From: Albibacillus kandeliae
Lineage (GTDB): Bacteria; Pseudomonadota; Alphaproteobacteria; Rhodobacterales; Rhodobacteraceae
Assembly: GCF_003116585.1 (NCBI RefSeq)
Contig: NZ_QEHM01000009.1
Span: 186,001 to 250,000, forward strand
Length of the DNA stretch: 64,000 nt
Direction of reading: 5' to 3'
In this document: positions 17,212-26,543 of the stretch, in pieces
Position numbering within the stretch: position 1 is the stretch's first letter
How the letters are laid out: the number at the start of each line of letters is the position of its first letter
Program-made: the position numbers and the translations under genes
The notes under the pieces: generated by a model
Database searches by the model: none
The model's input: the letters and a program-made list of their open reading frames with translations, nothing else
Told to the model about the DNA's origin: nothing

Positions 17212-17783
17212 CAGTCGAGGATGACCGGAGGCGCATCGCGCGAGGGCGCGGCGTCGGCGGGCCGGATGTAGAGAGGGGCGGGGGGCGGTCCACCCGCTGC
17301 CGCTGTCGCGGCATGGCGCGCGATGGCCTCGGTCAGCGTAGCAGGGGCAGGGGGAAAGGCGGCATCCGCCGCCAGTTCCACCGCCACGAGGTCGGGCGAT
17401 CCGCCCACGGGCTTCAGGTAGACCTGGTCGCGGGGGGCAGGGACGGCTGCCGCCCGGCCGGGGGCGTCCACCGCGATGGCGTCAAAGGTCGAGACACCGA
17501 TCACCGGGATCCCCAGCGCAAGGCCAAGTCCGCGTGCGGCGGCCACCGAGATGCGGATGCCGGTAAAGTTGCCCGGCCCGATCCCGACTCCGATTCGTGC
17601 GAGGTCGTCCCAGCCCAGACCGGCCTCGGCCAGCAGCTCCTCCAGCAGCGGCACCAGCCGCTCGGCCTGCCCGCGGCCCATCTCCTCGGCCCGCGAAGCA
17701 AGAATGCGGTCGCCCGACAGCAAAGCGGCCGCGCAATGCGCGGCCGATGTGTCGAAACTCAGGACGACTGGGTCAGACGGCAA
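17211..17783 (-). CDS. tsaB: tRNA threonylcarbamoyladenosine biosynthesis protein TsaB
   Basis: 190 residues. An ASKHA-fold scaffold that works with TsaD and TsaE to make t6A37 in ANN-decoding tRNAs. The N-terminus LSFDTSAAHCAAALL and IGVGIGPGNFTGIRISVAAARGLGLAL are the TsaB hallmarks. It overlaps the preceding nfu-like gene by 11 bp and rimI by 1 bp, forming a compact cluster. Its C-terminal region is somewhat short, as in other Rhodobacteraceae. Confidence 0.93.
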   Translation of the reverse strand: MPSDPVVLSFDTSAAHCAAALLSGDRILASRAEEMGRGQAERLVPLLEELLAEAGLGWDDLARIGVGIGPGNFTGIRISVAAARGLGLALGIPVIGVSTFDAIAVDAPGRAAAVPAPRDQVYLKPVGGSPDLVAVELAADAAFPPAPATLTEAIARHAATAAAGGPPPAPLYIRPADAAPSRDAPPVILD

Positions 17784-18336
17784 CGGGCCGAACCTCGGTC
17801 ACCTCGGGAATGTAGTGGCGCAGCAGGTTCTCGATACCCATCTTCAGCGTCAGGGTCGACGACGGGCAACCGGCGCAGGCCCCCTGCATGTGCAGGTAGA
17901 CAACGCCACGCTCGAACCCGTGGAAGGTGATGTCGCCACCATCCTGCGCCACGGCCGGACGAACGCGGGTGTCCAGCAGTTCCTTGATCTGGCCGACGAT
18001 CTCGGCGTCTTCGCCGGTGTGCTCGGCATGGCCCGAGGCGGTGCCCTGGCCCTCGTCCATCACCGGGGCTCCGGACTGGTAGTGTTCCATCACCGCGCCG
18101 AGGATGGCGGGCTTGATGTGATCCCAGTCAACGCTCTCGGACTTGGTCACGGTCACGAAGTCATTGCCGAAGAACACGCCCTCGACGCCGTCGACGGCGA
18201 AGATGCGCGAGGCCAGCGGCGACTTGCCTGCGGCTTCGGCGGTGGGGAAATCGGCGGTGCCTGCGTCCAGAACGGTCTGGCCGGGCAGGAACTTGAGCGT
18301 CGCCGGGTTCGGGGTCGATTCGGTCTGGATAAACAT
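17773..18336 (-). CDS. NifU/Nfu-type iron-sulfur cluster scaffold
   Basis: 187 residues. The N-terminal Nfu domain (MFIQTESTPNPATLKFLPGQ) is followed by a C-terminal NifU domain. The cluster-binding pair lies in GACAGCPSS (CxxC), with the preceding RPAVAQDGGDITFHGFERGVVYLHMQGAC. It delivers or stores Fe-S clusters in the cytosol. The start at 18336 is preferred over 18363 because the family begins with MFIQTE. It is the first of three overlapping genes. Confidence 0.93.
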   Translation of the reverse strand: MFIQTESTPNPATLKFLPGQTVLDAGTADFPTAEAAGKSPLASRIFAVDGVEGVFFGNDFVTVTKSESVDWDHIKPAILGAVMEHYQSGAPVMDEGQGTASGHAEHTGEDAEIVGQIKELLDTRVRPAVAQDGGDITFHGFERGVVYLHMQGACAGCPSSTLTLKMGIENLLRHYIPEVTEVRPVAV

Positions 18337-18446
18337 CTGACATGCACCTTTCGTAAGGGTCATCCCTATATGCGCCTCCCCCGGGAGAGCGTCAAGGTTT
18401 AGAACCGTTCTAATGGCTGGGCGGGATGAATTACCGCGCCGGGCTG

Positions 18447-18839
18447 TCAGGCCGGGTCGAGCTGTAGCAGGTCCCAGCGGTTGCCGTAGGGGTCGCGGAA
18501 CACCGCGACCTTGCCATAGGGCTCGTCGCGGGGCGCTTCCTCGAACTGCACGCCCGCCGCGCTCAGCCGCGCGTGATCCCGGTCGAAATCGTCGGTGTGC
18601 AGAAACAGGAAGACACGTCCGCCGGTCTGGTTCCCGATACTGGCGACCTGCCTCGGGTTCACCGCGCGCGCCAGCAAAATCCGGGTCTCCGTCGCGCCGG
18701 GCGGGGCGACCATGACCCAGCGCTTGCCATTGCCCTGATCGGTGTCCTCGATCAGGTCGAACCCGAGGGTTCCGGCGTAGTAGGCGATGGCCTCGTCGTA
18801 GTCGGGAACCACCAGTGCCAGGGCGTGTACGTGCTGCAT
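18447..18839 (-). CDS. VOC (glyoxalase/bleomycin-resistance) family protein
   Basis: 130-residue single-chain VOC protein with paired beta-alpha-beta-beta-beta modules. VHALALVVPDYDEAIAYYAGTLGFDL opens the first and VFLFLHTDDFDRDHARLSAAGVQF the second; FRDPYGNRWDLLQL closes the fold with a metal-ligand-like Asp/Asn region. The function (glyoxalase, dioxygenase or binding protein) is not predictable. It overlaps usp by one base, so the two are co-translated. Confidence 0.85.
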   Translation of the reverse strand: MQHVHALALVVPDYDEAIAYYAGTLGFDLIEDTDQGNGKRWVMVAPPGATETRILLARAVNPRQVASIGNQTGGRVFLFLHTDDFDRDHARLSAAGVQFEEAPRDEPYGKVAVFRDPYGNRWDLLQLDPA

Positions 18840-19294
18840 CAGGTGATGGCTTCCAGCTTTTCCTTGCTCAGGTCGCCGGGGACGATGGTGATCGGAATCG
18901 GCAGCGACCCCGCGGTCCGGCTCATCTGCGACACCAGAGGGCCGGGGCCCTTCTTGTCGGTGCCGGCCCCGAGGACCAGCACGCCGATTTCCGGGTCTTC
19001 CTTGATCTGGCCGATGATCTCCGGCACCGCCTCGCCTTCGCGGATGATCAGCTCGGGATCAACGCCCTGGCGGTCCCGCATCCACTTGGCGAAGACCTCG
19101 AAATGGGCGTGGATCCTCTCGCGGGCCTCCTCGCGCATCACTTCGCCAACCCCGATCCAGTGGTTGAATTCGTCTGGCGGAATGATCGAGATGATGGTCA
19201 CGCCACCGCCCGTCTTTGCCGCGCGCATCGCGGCGAACCGCATCGCGTTGAGGCATTCGCGGCTGTCGTCAAGAACGACAAGGAACTTGCGCAT
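18839..19294 (-). CDS. Universal stress protein, UspA family
   Basis: 151 residues. MRKFLVVLDDSRECLNAMRFAAMRAAKTGGGVTIISII is the typical Usp opening. The C-terminal GVLVLGAG(x9)GPLVSQMSRTAGSLPIPITIVP matches the nucleotide-binding G-x2-G-x9-G-S pattern only in part. The start at 19294 is supported by a GGGAG Shine-Dalgarno. It is coupled to the downstream VOC gene. Confidence 0.9.
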   Translation of the reverse strand: MRKFLVVLDDSRECLNAMRFAAMRAAKTGGGVTIISIIPPDEFNHWIGVGEVMREEARERIHAHFEVFAKWMRDRQGVDPELIIREGEAVPEIIGQIKEDPEIGVLVLGAGTDKKGPGPLVSQMSRTAGSLPIPITIVPGDLSKEKLEAIT

Positions 19295-19372
19295 TTCACG
19301 GGTCTCCCTCTGGCCCCCGATCATGGAGCAACGGTCAGGCAGGTGCAATAGAGCCGTCGCGGAACGAGGGCC

Positions 19373-19831
19373 TCAAGCCTTTGGCGCGGCTGAGGATTCG
19401 ATTCGACGCAGGGTCCGGTGGGTCAGCGGCTGGCGGGTCTCGGAGTCCACCACCAGAGGCTCGACATGCGCCCCGGTCTCGCGGTCGCGCAGGATCTTGT
19501 CGTCCTGCTCGGGGTGCGGTTCCCAGGTGTTGGCCCACTGGATCAGCGTCACCAGTATCGGCAGCAGCGCCAGCCCCTTCTCGGTCAGGCGGTACTCGTG
19601 CCGGGGCGGGCGGTCCTGATAGAGGCGGCGTTCCAGCACCCCGTCCTCCTCCAGCTTGCGCAGGCGGTCGGCCAGCACGTGCCGGGTGATGCCAAGACGT
19701 TTCTGGAAATCGTCGAAGCGGCGAATGCCCTGAAAGCAATCGCGCAATACCATCATGGTCCAGCGATCGCCGATGACCGAGAGGCCGCGGGCGACGGGAC
19801 AGCTTTCTTCCTTGAGATCATTCCAGCGCAT
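19373..19831 (-). CDS. HxlR-family winged-helix transcriptional regulator
   Basis: 152 residues. The family's redox-type N-terminal Cys (EESCPVARGLSVIGDRWTMMVLRDCF) is followed by the winged helix (FDDFQKRLGITRHVLADRLRKLEEDGVLERRLYQDRPPRHEYRLTEKG). It probably represses the divergent thioesterase-MATE operon and itself through the inverted repeat at 19869-19890. The start could also be 19840 or 19849; 19831 is preferred because MRWND fits family alignments from memory. Confidence 0.88.
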   Translation of the reverse strand: MRWNDLKEESCPVARGLSVIGDRWTMMVLRDCFQGIRRFDDFQKRLGITRHVLADRLRKLEEDGVLERRLYQDRPPRHEYRLTEKGLALLPILVTLIQWANTWEPHPEQDDKILRDRETGAHVEPLVVDSETRQPLTHRTLRRIESSAAPKA

Positions 19832-19868
19832 GACTCCCATATAGCGCAACTTGACAGGTTCTGAAAGA

Positions 19869-19890
19869 GAACTTACTCATAAGTGAGTTC
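19869..19890. promoter_or_regulatory. HxlR-type operator between hxlR and the thioesterase gene
   Basis: Half-sites GAACTTACT and AGTGAGTTC are separated by 4 bp and are symmetric except for one base pair. The ACTTACT/AGTGAGT core is the classic HxlR/YybR-type repeat. A TTGACA element lies at 19851-19856, so the dyad covers the presumed -10 region of the plus-strand promoter, as expected for repression. Confidence 0.7.
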
Positions 19891-19936
19891 TAAATCGGAA
19901 CCCTTGGTTCACAGCCCTTGATTCACGGAGAGCCCC

Positions 19937-20470
19937 ATGCCCGATGGCAGCAAACCGTCCGACATCCGGACCCGCACCTACGAATACTCGGTCAAGACCT
20001 TCGACATCGCCGCCGCGCGCGAACTGACGGGACTGGAGTACATGCGCTCGCTGCTCTCGGGTGACATCGGGGCAAAGCCGTCCATCTCGGACACCATGAA
20101 CATGTCCGTCCCGGTCCATCTCGACTTCGGGGAGGCCGCGTTCCTCGCGGACCCGGCAGACTTCCTGCTGAACCCGCTCGGCACCGTGCACGGCGGTTTC
20201 GCGGCCACGCTGCTCGACTCGGCCCTCGGCTGCGCCATCCACACCGCGCTCCCCAAGGCCACGGGCTATACCACCGCCGAACTCTCGGTGAACTACACCC
20301 GCGCCATCCGCCCCGACAGCGGCCGCCTTCGGGCCGAGGGCAAGGTGATCCACGTCGGCCGTCAGATGGCCACCGCCGAGGCGCGGCTGATCGGCGAGGA
20401 AGACGGCAAGCTCTACGCCCACGGCAAGACCACCTGCTTCGTCTTCCCGCTGCCGCCCGCGAAAGGCTGA
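19937..20470 (+). CDS. PaaI-family hotdog thioesterase
   Basis: 177 residues. Hotdog fold with NPLGTVHGGFAATLLDSALG, where the HGG(x)5-7D/E-type catalytic segment is characteristic of PaaI/YdiI-like acyl-CoA thioesterases. An N-terminal extension of about 60 residues is longer than in PaaI. It is the first gene of a two-gene operon with the MATE transporter, 3 bp apart, and sits under the HxlR operator. The substrate is unknown. Confidence 0.85.
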   Translation: MPDGSKPSDIRTRTYEYSVKTFDIAAARELTGLEYMRSLLSGDIGAKPSISDTMNMSVPVHLDFGEAAFLADPADFLLNPLGTVHGGFAATLLDSALGCAIHTALPKATGYTTAELSVNYTRAIRPDSGRLRAEGKVIHVGRQMATAEARLIGEEDGKLYAHGKTTCFVFPLPPAKG

Positions 20471-20473
20471 ACC

Positions 20474-21874
20474 ATGTCCGTCGCCGCCGATTTCACCGCC
20501 CATGAGGCTCGCCAGGCTGCCGCCAACTCCGCCCGCGCCGCGCGGACCCGCCTGCTGCTCGAGGGGCCGGTGGGCCGGACCCTCACCAAGCTGGCGGCGC
20601 CCAACGTGCTGGCCATGCTGGTGGCGGCGGCCATGAACATCGCCGAGGGTGCCTTCGCGGGCATGCTCGGGGTGACCTCGCTCGCCGGGCTCGCGCTGGT
20701 CTACCCGCTGGTGATGCTGGTGCAGATGCTCTCGGGCGGCTCCATCGGCGGCGCGATCTCTTCTGCCGTGGCGCGGGCGCTGGGCGCCGGTGATCCGGAG
20801 CGCGCGGGCCGTCTGGCCGTCGCCGCATGGGTCATCGCGGCGGTCATCGCGCTTGTCTTCGGCATGCTGGTCCTCTGGTTCGGCCGGGCCATGTTCCTTG
20901 CCCTCGGCGGCAGCGAGGCGGTGGTGAACGAGGCGATGTCCTACGCCGCGGTCTACTTCCCCGGCTGCGCGACGGTCTGGATCGCCTATGCCTCGACCTC
21001 GGTGATCCGGGGCACCGGCAACATGATGACCCCCTCGGTCCTCCTGCTTCTGGCCTCGGTCCTGTCGATCCCGCTCGCGGGCGGGCTGGCTCTGGGCTGG
21101 GGGCCTCTCCCGGCGCTCGGCATGGCGGGGCTCGCCACCGGGCAGATCACGGCATTCGGGCTGATCGCGATCATGGCGGTCGGCTACCTCCTTGCAGGGC
21201 GCGCGGGGCTCCTTCCCACGGTCCGCGGCCTTGCAGGCGACCACTTCGCAGCTATTCTCCGCGTCGGAGTGGTCGCCTCCTTGAGTGCAATCCAGACGGT
21301 CGTCACCATCGTCGCCATGACGGCGCTGATCGGGCGCTTCGGCGCCGCGGCGCTGGCGGGCTACGGGCTCGGCGCGCGTCTGGAATTCATCATGGTCCCC
21401 GTCGTCTTCGGCGTCGGCGCGGCCATGACCGCGATGGTCGGCGCCAATATCGGCGCGGGGCAGGCGGCCCGGGCCAAGCGCATCGCATGGACCGGCACTG
21501 CCGCCGCCGCCGTCATCGTGGGCGCCATCGGCCTGTTCTTTGCCACCTTCCCGGATGTCTGGCTGCGCCTGTTCCTCGCCGCGCAGGACGAGGCCGCACT
21601 GGAGACCGGTCGCCTCTATTTCCGCACCGTCGCCCCCTTCTACTGCTTCTTCGCCGCCGGTCTCGCGCTCTACTTCGCCAGCCAGGGCGCGGGCCGCGTG
21701 GCATGGCCGGTCTCGGCGGGCTTCGTGCGGATGTTCGTCGCCATCGGCGGCGGCTACCTGCTGGCCCAGTCGATGGAACCGGGGCTGCCCGGCGTACTCG
21801 TCGCCATCGCGGGTGGCATGGTCGCCTACGGTCTCGTCACCATCTACGGGACATGGCGCACCCGCTGGGGTTAA
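20474..21874 (+). CDS. MATE family efflux transporter
   Basis: 466 residues with about 12 transmembrane helices in two homologous halves. The opening GPVGRTLTKLAAPNVLAMLVAAAMNIAEGAFAGMLG and the internal repeat (ATFPDVWLRLF) are typical of the NorM/MepA family of Na+ or H+ driven multidrug exporters. It is 3 bp from the thioesterase gene and likely induced with it through HxlR. Its TAA stop overlaps the stop codon of the convergent gene in a shared TTAA. Confidence 0.9.
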   Translation: MSVAADFTAHEARQAAANSARAARTRLLLEGPVGRTLTKLAAPNVLAMLVAAAMNIAEGAFAGMLGVTSLAGLALVYPLVMLVQMLSGGSIGGAISSAVARALGAGDPERAGRLAVAAWVIAAVIALVFGMLVLWFGRAMFLALGGSEAVVNEAMSYAAVYFPGCATVWIAYASTSVIRGTGNMMTPSVLLLLASVLSIPLAGGLALGWGPLPALGMAGLATGQITAFGLIAIMAVGYLLAGRAGLLPTVRGLAGDHFAAILRVGVVASLSAIQTVVTIVAMTALIGRFGAAALAGYGLGARLEFIMVPVVFGVGAAMTAMVGANIGAGQAARAKRIAWTGTAAAAVIVGAIGLFFATFPDVWLRLFLAAQDEAALETGRLYFRTVAPFYCFFAAGLALYFASQGAGRVAWPVSAGFVRMFVAIGGGYLLAQSMEPGLPGVLVAIAGGMVAYGLVTIYGTWRTRWG

Positions 21875-22932
21875 ACCCGCCGCACCACCACGCGCCACGC
21901 GCGAAGGCCAAGCCAGCCCGCGAAGGTCAGTAGGATCTGCAGCACCGCAAGGTAGAGCAGGGCCCCCGCGGTCAGGGCAAGATCGGACAGGCGGACCAGC
22001 GCGCGGAACGCCCGCTGCTTGCCCAGCGTATCGAATACCGCCCGCGTCTTCGGCCCTGTCACGTCCGAGACGCGGGCCAGCCGGGCCGCGTCCTCGGCAG
22101 TATCGACGTTCTTCATCAGGTAGATCGTATCGGTGACCGAGGTGTTCGACACCACCCGCGCTAGGTCCGTGCTGACCTCCGAAAGCCGGGCCAGCCGCGC
22201 CGAGTCGACCACCTCGTCCATCACCGCGTCACCCCGCAGGTAGGGTTGCAGGCGCTCGGTCCGGATCGCCCCGCGCGTGAGGTCCCCCAGCATCCCGGCA
22301 AAGCGCTCGGTCAGCCGCCCGGTGCGCCGGGCGATGCGCAGGACTCCCGCACCGGCCTTCACCGTCAACGACGACCCGCCCGAGACCACGACCGTCGCGG
22401 TCGCGCCAAGCCCCACCACGGCAAGGCTCGCGTCCAGCGTGTCGATCTCTTCGCCCTTCAACGTCGCCGCACCCGCGCGCCGCAGGGCGTTGACGTCGCC
22501 CAGCGGCGTCAGTTCAAAGGGTACGCCGCACATGGCCATCATCCGCAGCGAGGGGCACGTGGCGATATCGGCCATGCAGACGCCACAGGTCTGCGCCTGC
22601 GCGAGCCATCCGGTCTGTTCCTCGCGCAGCGCCTCGATGCGGGCCTCCTGCTCCGGTGAAGGCGCCAGCCCCTGATCGGTCCCGATCAGAACGAGGGTCT
22701 CGACCCGGTCGAGGTCCTTCGCCGCCAGCGCCTCGTCCAGCTCCGCCGCCAGCCACGGCAGCGTCACCTGCCGTGCCATCGCCCGCTCCAGCGCGCGCTC
22801 GACCTGTGCGGGGGCCGCCTCGATGAAGGGTTGGGTAAAGGGATTGGTGGCCAGCGACCAGCCCGCCAAGGTGACCGAGGCGAGGAAGGGCGAGGCGCGC
22901 AGCGCGCCTCGCAACAGGGTCAGCCGCGCCAA
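21871..22932 (-). CDS. Conserved-looking hypothetical membrane protein downstream of gcvP
   Basis: 353 residues; I do not recognise the family. An N-terminal hydrophobic segment (about residues 14-28) and a C-terminal helix (about 317-340) bracket a soluble part. Residues about 110-140 hold four cysteines (CGVCMADIATCPSLRMMAMC), a pattern that could bind metal or form disulfides. A glycine/valine-rich hydrophobic stretch (about 166-190) may be another membrane segment. It abuts gcvP with no gap (next base) and is probably read through from the gcv operon. A role in glycine metabolism is not implied by sequence. Confidence 0.7.
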   Translation of the reverse strand: MARLTLLRGALRASPFLASVTLAGWSLATNPFTQPFIEAAPAQVERALERAMARQVTLPWLAAELDEALAAKDLDRVETLVLIGTDQGLAPSPEQEARIEALREEQTGWLAQAQTCGVCMADIATCPSLRMMAMCGVPFELTPLGDVNALRRAGAATLKGEEIDTLDASLAVVGLGATATVVVSGGSSLTVKAGAGVLRIARRTGRLTERFAGMLGDLTRGAIRTERLQPYLRGDAVMDEVVDSARLARLSEVSTDLARVVSNTSVTDTIYLMKNVDTAEDAARLARVSDVTGPKTRAVFDTLGKQRAFRALVRLSDLALTAGALLYLAVLQILLTFAGWLGLRAWRVVVRRV

Positions 22933-25782
22933 TTACTCTGCCGCTTCGGCGTAATCCTCCATCGGCGGGCAGATGCAGACGAGGTTCCGGTCGCCATAGA
23001 CGTTGTCGACCCGGTTGACCGGCGGCCAGTACTTGTCGACCCGGAAGGCGCCCGGCGGGAAACAGCCCTGTTCGCGGGTATAGGGCCGGTCCCAGTCCTT
23101 CACGAGGTCTTCCATCGTGTGCGGCGCGTTCTTCAGCGGGTTGTTCTCGCGCGCCATCCGGCCATCCTCGATTTCGCGGATCTCCTCGCGGATCGCCAGC
23201 ATGGCATCGCAGAAACGGTCGAGCTCGGCCTTGGTCTCGCTCTCGGTCGGCTCGATCATCAGCGTCCCCGCCACCGGGAAGGACATGGTCGGCGCGTGGA
23301 ACCCGTTGTCGATAAGCCGCTTGGCGATGTCGTCCACCGTCACGCCAGCCGATTTCTCGAACGGACGCGTGTCGATGATGCACTCGTGCGCCACGCGCCG
23401 GTTGCGGCCCCGGTACAGCACCTCAAAGGCGCCCTCGAGCCGTTCGGCGATGTAGTTGGCGTTCAGGATCGCCACACGCGTCGCCTGCGTCAGCCCTTCG
23501 CCGCCCATCATCAGGATATAGGCCCACGAGATCGGCAGCAGCGAGGGCGACCCGAAGGGCGCGGCCGAGACCGGCCCCTCCGTCCCGCCGGTCACCGGAT
23601 GGCCCGGCAGGTGCGGCACGAGGTGCGGTTTCACCCCGATCGGACCCATGCCGGGGCCGCCGCCGCCATGCGGAATGCAGAACGTCTTGTGCAGGTTCAG
23701 GTGGCTCACGTCTCCGCCCACATCGCCCGGACGGGCAAGGCCGACCATCGCGTTCATGTTGGCCCCGTCGATGTAGACCTGCCCGCCGTGGTCATGGGTG
23801 ATCTGGCAGACGTCGCGCACGGTCTCCTCGAAAACCCCGTGGGTCGAGGGATAGGTGATCATGCAGGCTGCCAGCGTATCGGCATACTGCGCGGCCTTGG
23901 TGCGGAAATCGTCGAGGTCGATATCGCCGTTCTCGGCGGTCTTCACGGGCACCACCTTCCAGCCGACCATCTGCGCGCTGGCCGGGTTGGTGCCATGCGC
24001 GCTCATCGGGATCAGGCAGACGTTGCGCTCGCCCTGTCCCTGCGCGCGGTGATAGGCGGCGATGGTCAGCAGCCCGGCATATTCTCCCTGCGCGCCCGAG
24101 TTCGGCTGCATCGAGATCGCCGCATAGCCGGTGATATCGCAGAGCTTGGCCGAAAGATCGTCGATCAGTTCCTTGTACCCCAGCGCCTGATCGGCCGGGG
24201 CAAAGGGATGCAGCCGCGAGAAGTCGCGCCAGGTGATCGCCTCCATCTCGGCCGCCGCGTTCAGCTTCATGGTGCAGGACCCGAGCGGGATCATCGCGCG
24301 GTCCAGCGCAAGGTCGCGGTCGGCCAGGCGGCGCATGTAGCGCATCATCTCGGTCTCGGCCCGGTTCATGTGGAAGATCGGGTGTTCGAGATAGCCCGAG
24401 GTCCGCACCAGCGGGTCCGGCAGGCGGTACTCCGGCGTGAAGTCGTCATCCTCCATCAGGATGCCAAAGGCCTTCCACACCTTCTCGATGGTCGCGGGGC
24501 GGGTGCATTCGTCCAGCGTGATGCCTACGCGGGTCTCGCCCACGCGGCGCAGGTTCACGCCCTCGCGCACGGCGGCCTGCAACACGCCACGCTGCAGCAG
24601 ACCCACGTCCACAGTGATGGTGTCGAAGAAGGTCGCGGGCTCTACCTTGAACCCGGCCTTTTCCAGCCCGCGCGCCAGCCGCACCGTCTTGCGGTGCACG
24701 CGCTGCGCAATGGCCCGCAGGCCCACGGGGCCGTGGAACACGGCGTAGAACCCGGCCATGACCGCCAGCAGCGCCTGCGCGGTACAGACGTTCGACGTCG
24801 CCTTCTCGCGGCGGATATGCTGCTCGCGGGTCTGCAGCGACAGACGGTAGGCGCGGTTGCCGTGGCTGTCGATGCTGACACCCACGATGCGCCCCGGCAT
24901 CGAACGCGCGTATTGCTGGTGCGTCGCCATATAGGCGGCGTGCGGGCCGCCATAGCCAAGCGGAACGCCGAAGCGCTGGGTCGACCCCACGGCAATATCG
25001 GCGCCCATGGCGCCCGGTTCCTTCAGCAGGCACAGCGCAAGGATATCGGCCGCCACGACACCCACGGCCTTGGCCTCGTGCAGGGCGGCGATGGGCGCCG
25101 AGAAATCGCGCAGGTCGCCATAGGTGCCCGGGTATTGGAAGATCGCGCCGAACACCTTCTCCGGCTCCAGCGCCTCGGGCGCCCCGACGATGATCTCGAT
25201 CCCCAGCGGCGCGGCACGCGTCCGCATCACCGCGATGTTCTGCGGGTGGCAGTTCTCGTCCACGAAAAACGCGTTGGCCTTCGACTTGGCGATCCGCTGC
25301 GCCATGGTCATCGCCTCGGCGCAGGCGGTGGATTCATCCAGCAGCGAGGCGTTGGCGATCTCCAGACCGGTCAGGTCGCTGACCATGGTCTGGTAGTTCA
25401 GCAGCGCCTCCAGCCGCCCCTGCGAGATCTCGGGCTGGTAGGGGGTATAGGCGGTGTACCACGCCGGGTTCTCGAGAATGTTCCGCTGGATCGCGGGCGG
25501 CGTGACGGTGCCGTGATAGCCCTGACCGATCAGCGAGGTCAGAACCTTGTTCTTCTCCGCCGTCTTCCGCATGTGGTAGAGCAGCTCGCGCTCGGATTTC
25601 GGCTTGCCGAAGTCCAGCGGCTTTTCCTGCCGGATCGCGGCCGGAACGGTCTGGTCGATCAGATCCTCCAGCGAACCGGCGCCGACGACCTTCAGCATGT
25701 CCTCCATTTCAGCCGGGGAGGGGCCGATATGACGGCGGTTGGCAAAATCGTAGGGCAGGTAATCGGTGGGCTTGTAGCTCAT
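22933..25782 (-). CDS. gcvP: Glycine dehydrogenase (decarboxylating), P-protein
   Basis: 949 residues, the full length of the fused P-protein. It decarboxylates glycine and transfers the aminomethyl group to the lipoyl arm of GcvH. The PLP-binding Lys is in [19 protein letters not shown] (near residue 700), with the glycine-rich loop adjacent. The N-terminal half begins [18 protein letters not shown]. It lies downstream of gcvT, gcvH and a VOC gene, in the riboswitch-controlled operon. Confidence 0.97.
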   Translation of the reverse strand: MSYKPTDYLPYDFANRRHIGPSPAEMEDMLKVVGAGSLEDLIDQTVPAAIRQEKPLDFGKPKSERELLYHMRKTAEKNKVLTSLIGQGYHGTVTPPAIQRNILENPAWYTAYTPYQPEISQGRLEALLNYQTMVSDLTGLEIANASLLDESTACAEAMTMAQRIAKSKANAFFVDENCHPQNIAVMRTRAAPLGIEIIVGAPEALEPEKVFGAIFQYPGTYGDLRDFSAPIAALHEAKAVGVVAADILALCLLKEPGAMGADIAVGSTQRFGVPLGYGGPHAAYMATHQQYARSMPGRIVGVSIDSHGNRAYRLSLQTREQHIRREKATSNVCTAQALLAVMAGFYAVFHGPVGLRAIAQRVHRKTVRLARGLEKAGFKVEPATFFDTITVDVGLLQRGVLQAAVREGVNLRRVGETRVGITLDECTRPATIEKVWKAFGILMEDDDFTPEYRLPDPLVRTSGYLEHPIFHMNRAETEMMRYMRRLADRDLALDRAMIPLGSCTMKLNAAAEMEAITWRDFSRLHPFAPADQALGYKELIDDLSAKLCDITGYAAISMQPNSGAQGEYAGLLTIAAYHRAQGQGERNVCLIPMSAHGTNPASAQMVGWKVVPVKTAENGDIDLDDFRTKAAQYADTLAACMITYPSTHGVFEETVRDVCQITHDHGGQVYIDGANMNAMVGLARPGDVGGDVSHLNLHKTFCIPHGGGGPGMGPIGVKPHLVPHLPGHPVTGGTEGPVSAAPFGSPSLLPISWAYILMMGGEGLTQATRVAILNANYIAERLEGAFEVLYRGRNRRVAHECIIDTRPFEKSAGVTVDDIAKRLIDNGFHAPTMSFPVAGTLMIEPTESETKAELDRFCDAMLAIREEIREIEDGRMARENNPLKNAPHTMEDLVKDWDRPYTREQGCFPPGAFRVDKYWPPVNRVDNVYGDRNLVCICPPMEDYAEAAE

Positions 25783-25795
25783 TGCAGGCTCCGGT

Positions 25796-26149
25796 TCAGG
25801 AGGTATGTGCGAGGACGTTCACCAGCGTGCCGTCCGGGTCGCGGATAAAGAAGCGTCTGACGCCCCAGGGTTCGTCCACGGGGCCATATTCAGGTTCGAT
25901 CCCGGACGCGCGGGCGCGGGCCAGGGTGTCGTCCAGATCGTCCACCTCGATGGACAGGGCGGGCAGCGGGGTGCCCGAACCGCCCTCCGAGGCCATCGTC
26001 AGCTGCACGCCCTGCTCGGACGCTCCGGACAGGGTGACGATCCAGCCCATGTCCATCGCGGTGTCGAGCCCGAAGACGCTGCGGTAAAACTCCGCAAGCG
26101 CCCCCGGGGTGGCCGACGGGAGATTGGTGACGATACGCCGGACAGCCAA
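25796..26149 (-). CDS. VOC family protein within the gcv operon
   Basis: 117-residue VOC-fold protein ([71 protein letters not shown]). It sits between gcvH (2 bp gap) and gcvP (13 bp gap) on the same strand. Its position inside a well-defined metabolic operon is unusual and suggests co-expression with glycine cleavage. No specific activity can be read from the sequence. Confidence 0.82.
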   Translation of the reverse strand: MAVRRIVTNLPSATPGALAEFYRSVFGLDTAMDMGWIVTLSGASEQGVQLTMASEGGSGTPLPALSIEVDDLDDTLARARASGIEPEYGPVDEPWGVRRFFIRDPDGTLVNVLAHTS

Positions 26150-26151
26150 GG

Positions 26152-26514
26152 TCAGTCCCCGATGAAGTCCTTGTAGGCGGCCTCGTCCATGTAATCCTCC
26201 ATGGGCGACAGGTCACTCGGCTTGATCTTGAAGAACCAGGCATCGCCCATCGGGTCTTCGTTGACCTTGCCGGGGTTGTCGGTCAGGGCCGAGTTCACTT
26301 CGACGATCTCGCCGTCCAGCGGCGACAGGATGTCGGAAGCGGCCTTGACCGACTCGATCACCACGACCTCGTCATCCTTGGAGACCTCGGTGCCCTCCTC
26401 GGGCAGCTCGACGAAGACGACGTCGCCCAGTTGTTCGGCGGCGTACTCGGTGATGCCGACGACGATCAGCTCGCCTTCCTCCATCAGCCACTCGTGTTCT
26501 TCGGTGTACTTCAT
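26152..26514 (-). CDS. gcvH: Glycine cleavage system H protein
   Basis: 120 residues. It carries the lipoyl group on Lys57 in [21 protein letters not shown] and shuttles the methylamine intermediate between GcvP, GcvT and the L-protein. The length and the conserved TEEHEWL N-terminus fit the family. It is the second gene of the operon. Confidence 0.97.
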   Translation of the reverse strand: MKYTEEHEWLMEEGELIVVGITEYAAEQLGDVVFVELPEEGTEVSKDDEVVVIESVKAASDILSPLDGEIVEVNSALTDNPGKVNEDPMGDAWFFKIKPSDLSPMEDYMDEAAYKDFIGD

Positions 26515-26543
26515 GCGGGGTTCTCCCTGTTGGTAACGCTTGG

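Noticed and set aside
19877-21898. A 673-codon frame opposite the thioesterase and MATE genes
   Set aside because: Composition typical of antisense in a high-GC genome; the plus-strand genes have clear family motifs.
22831-25848. A 1005-codon open frame opposite gcvP
   Set aside because: gcvP shows catalytic motifs and full length; the opposing peptide is a His/Arg-rich shadow.
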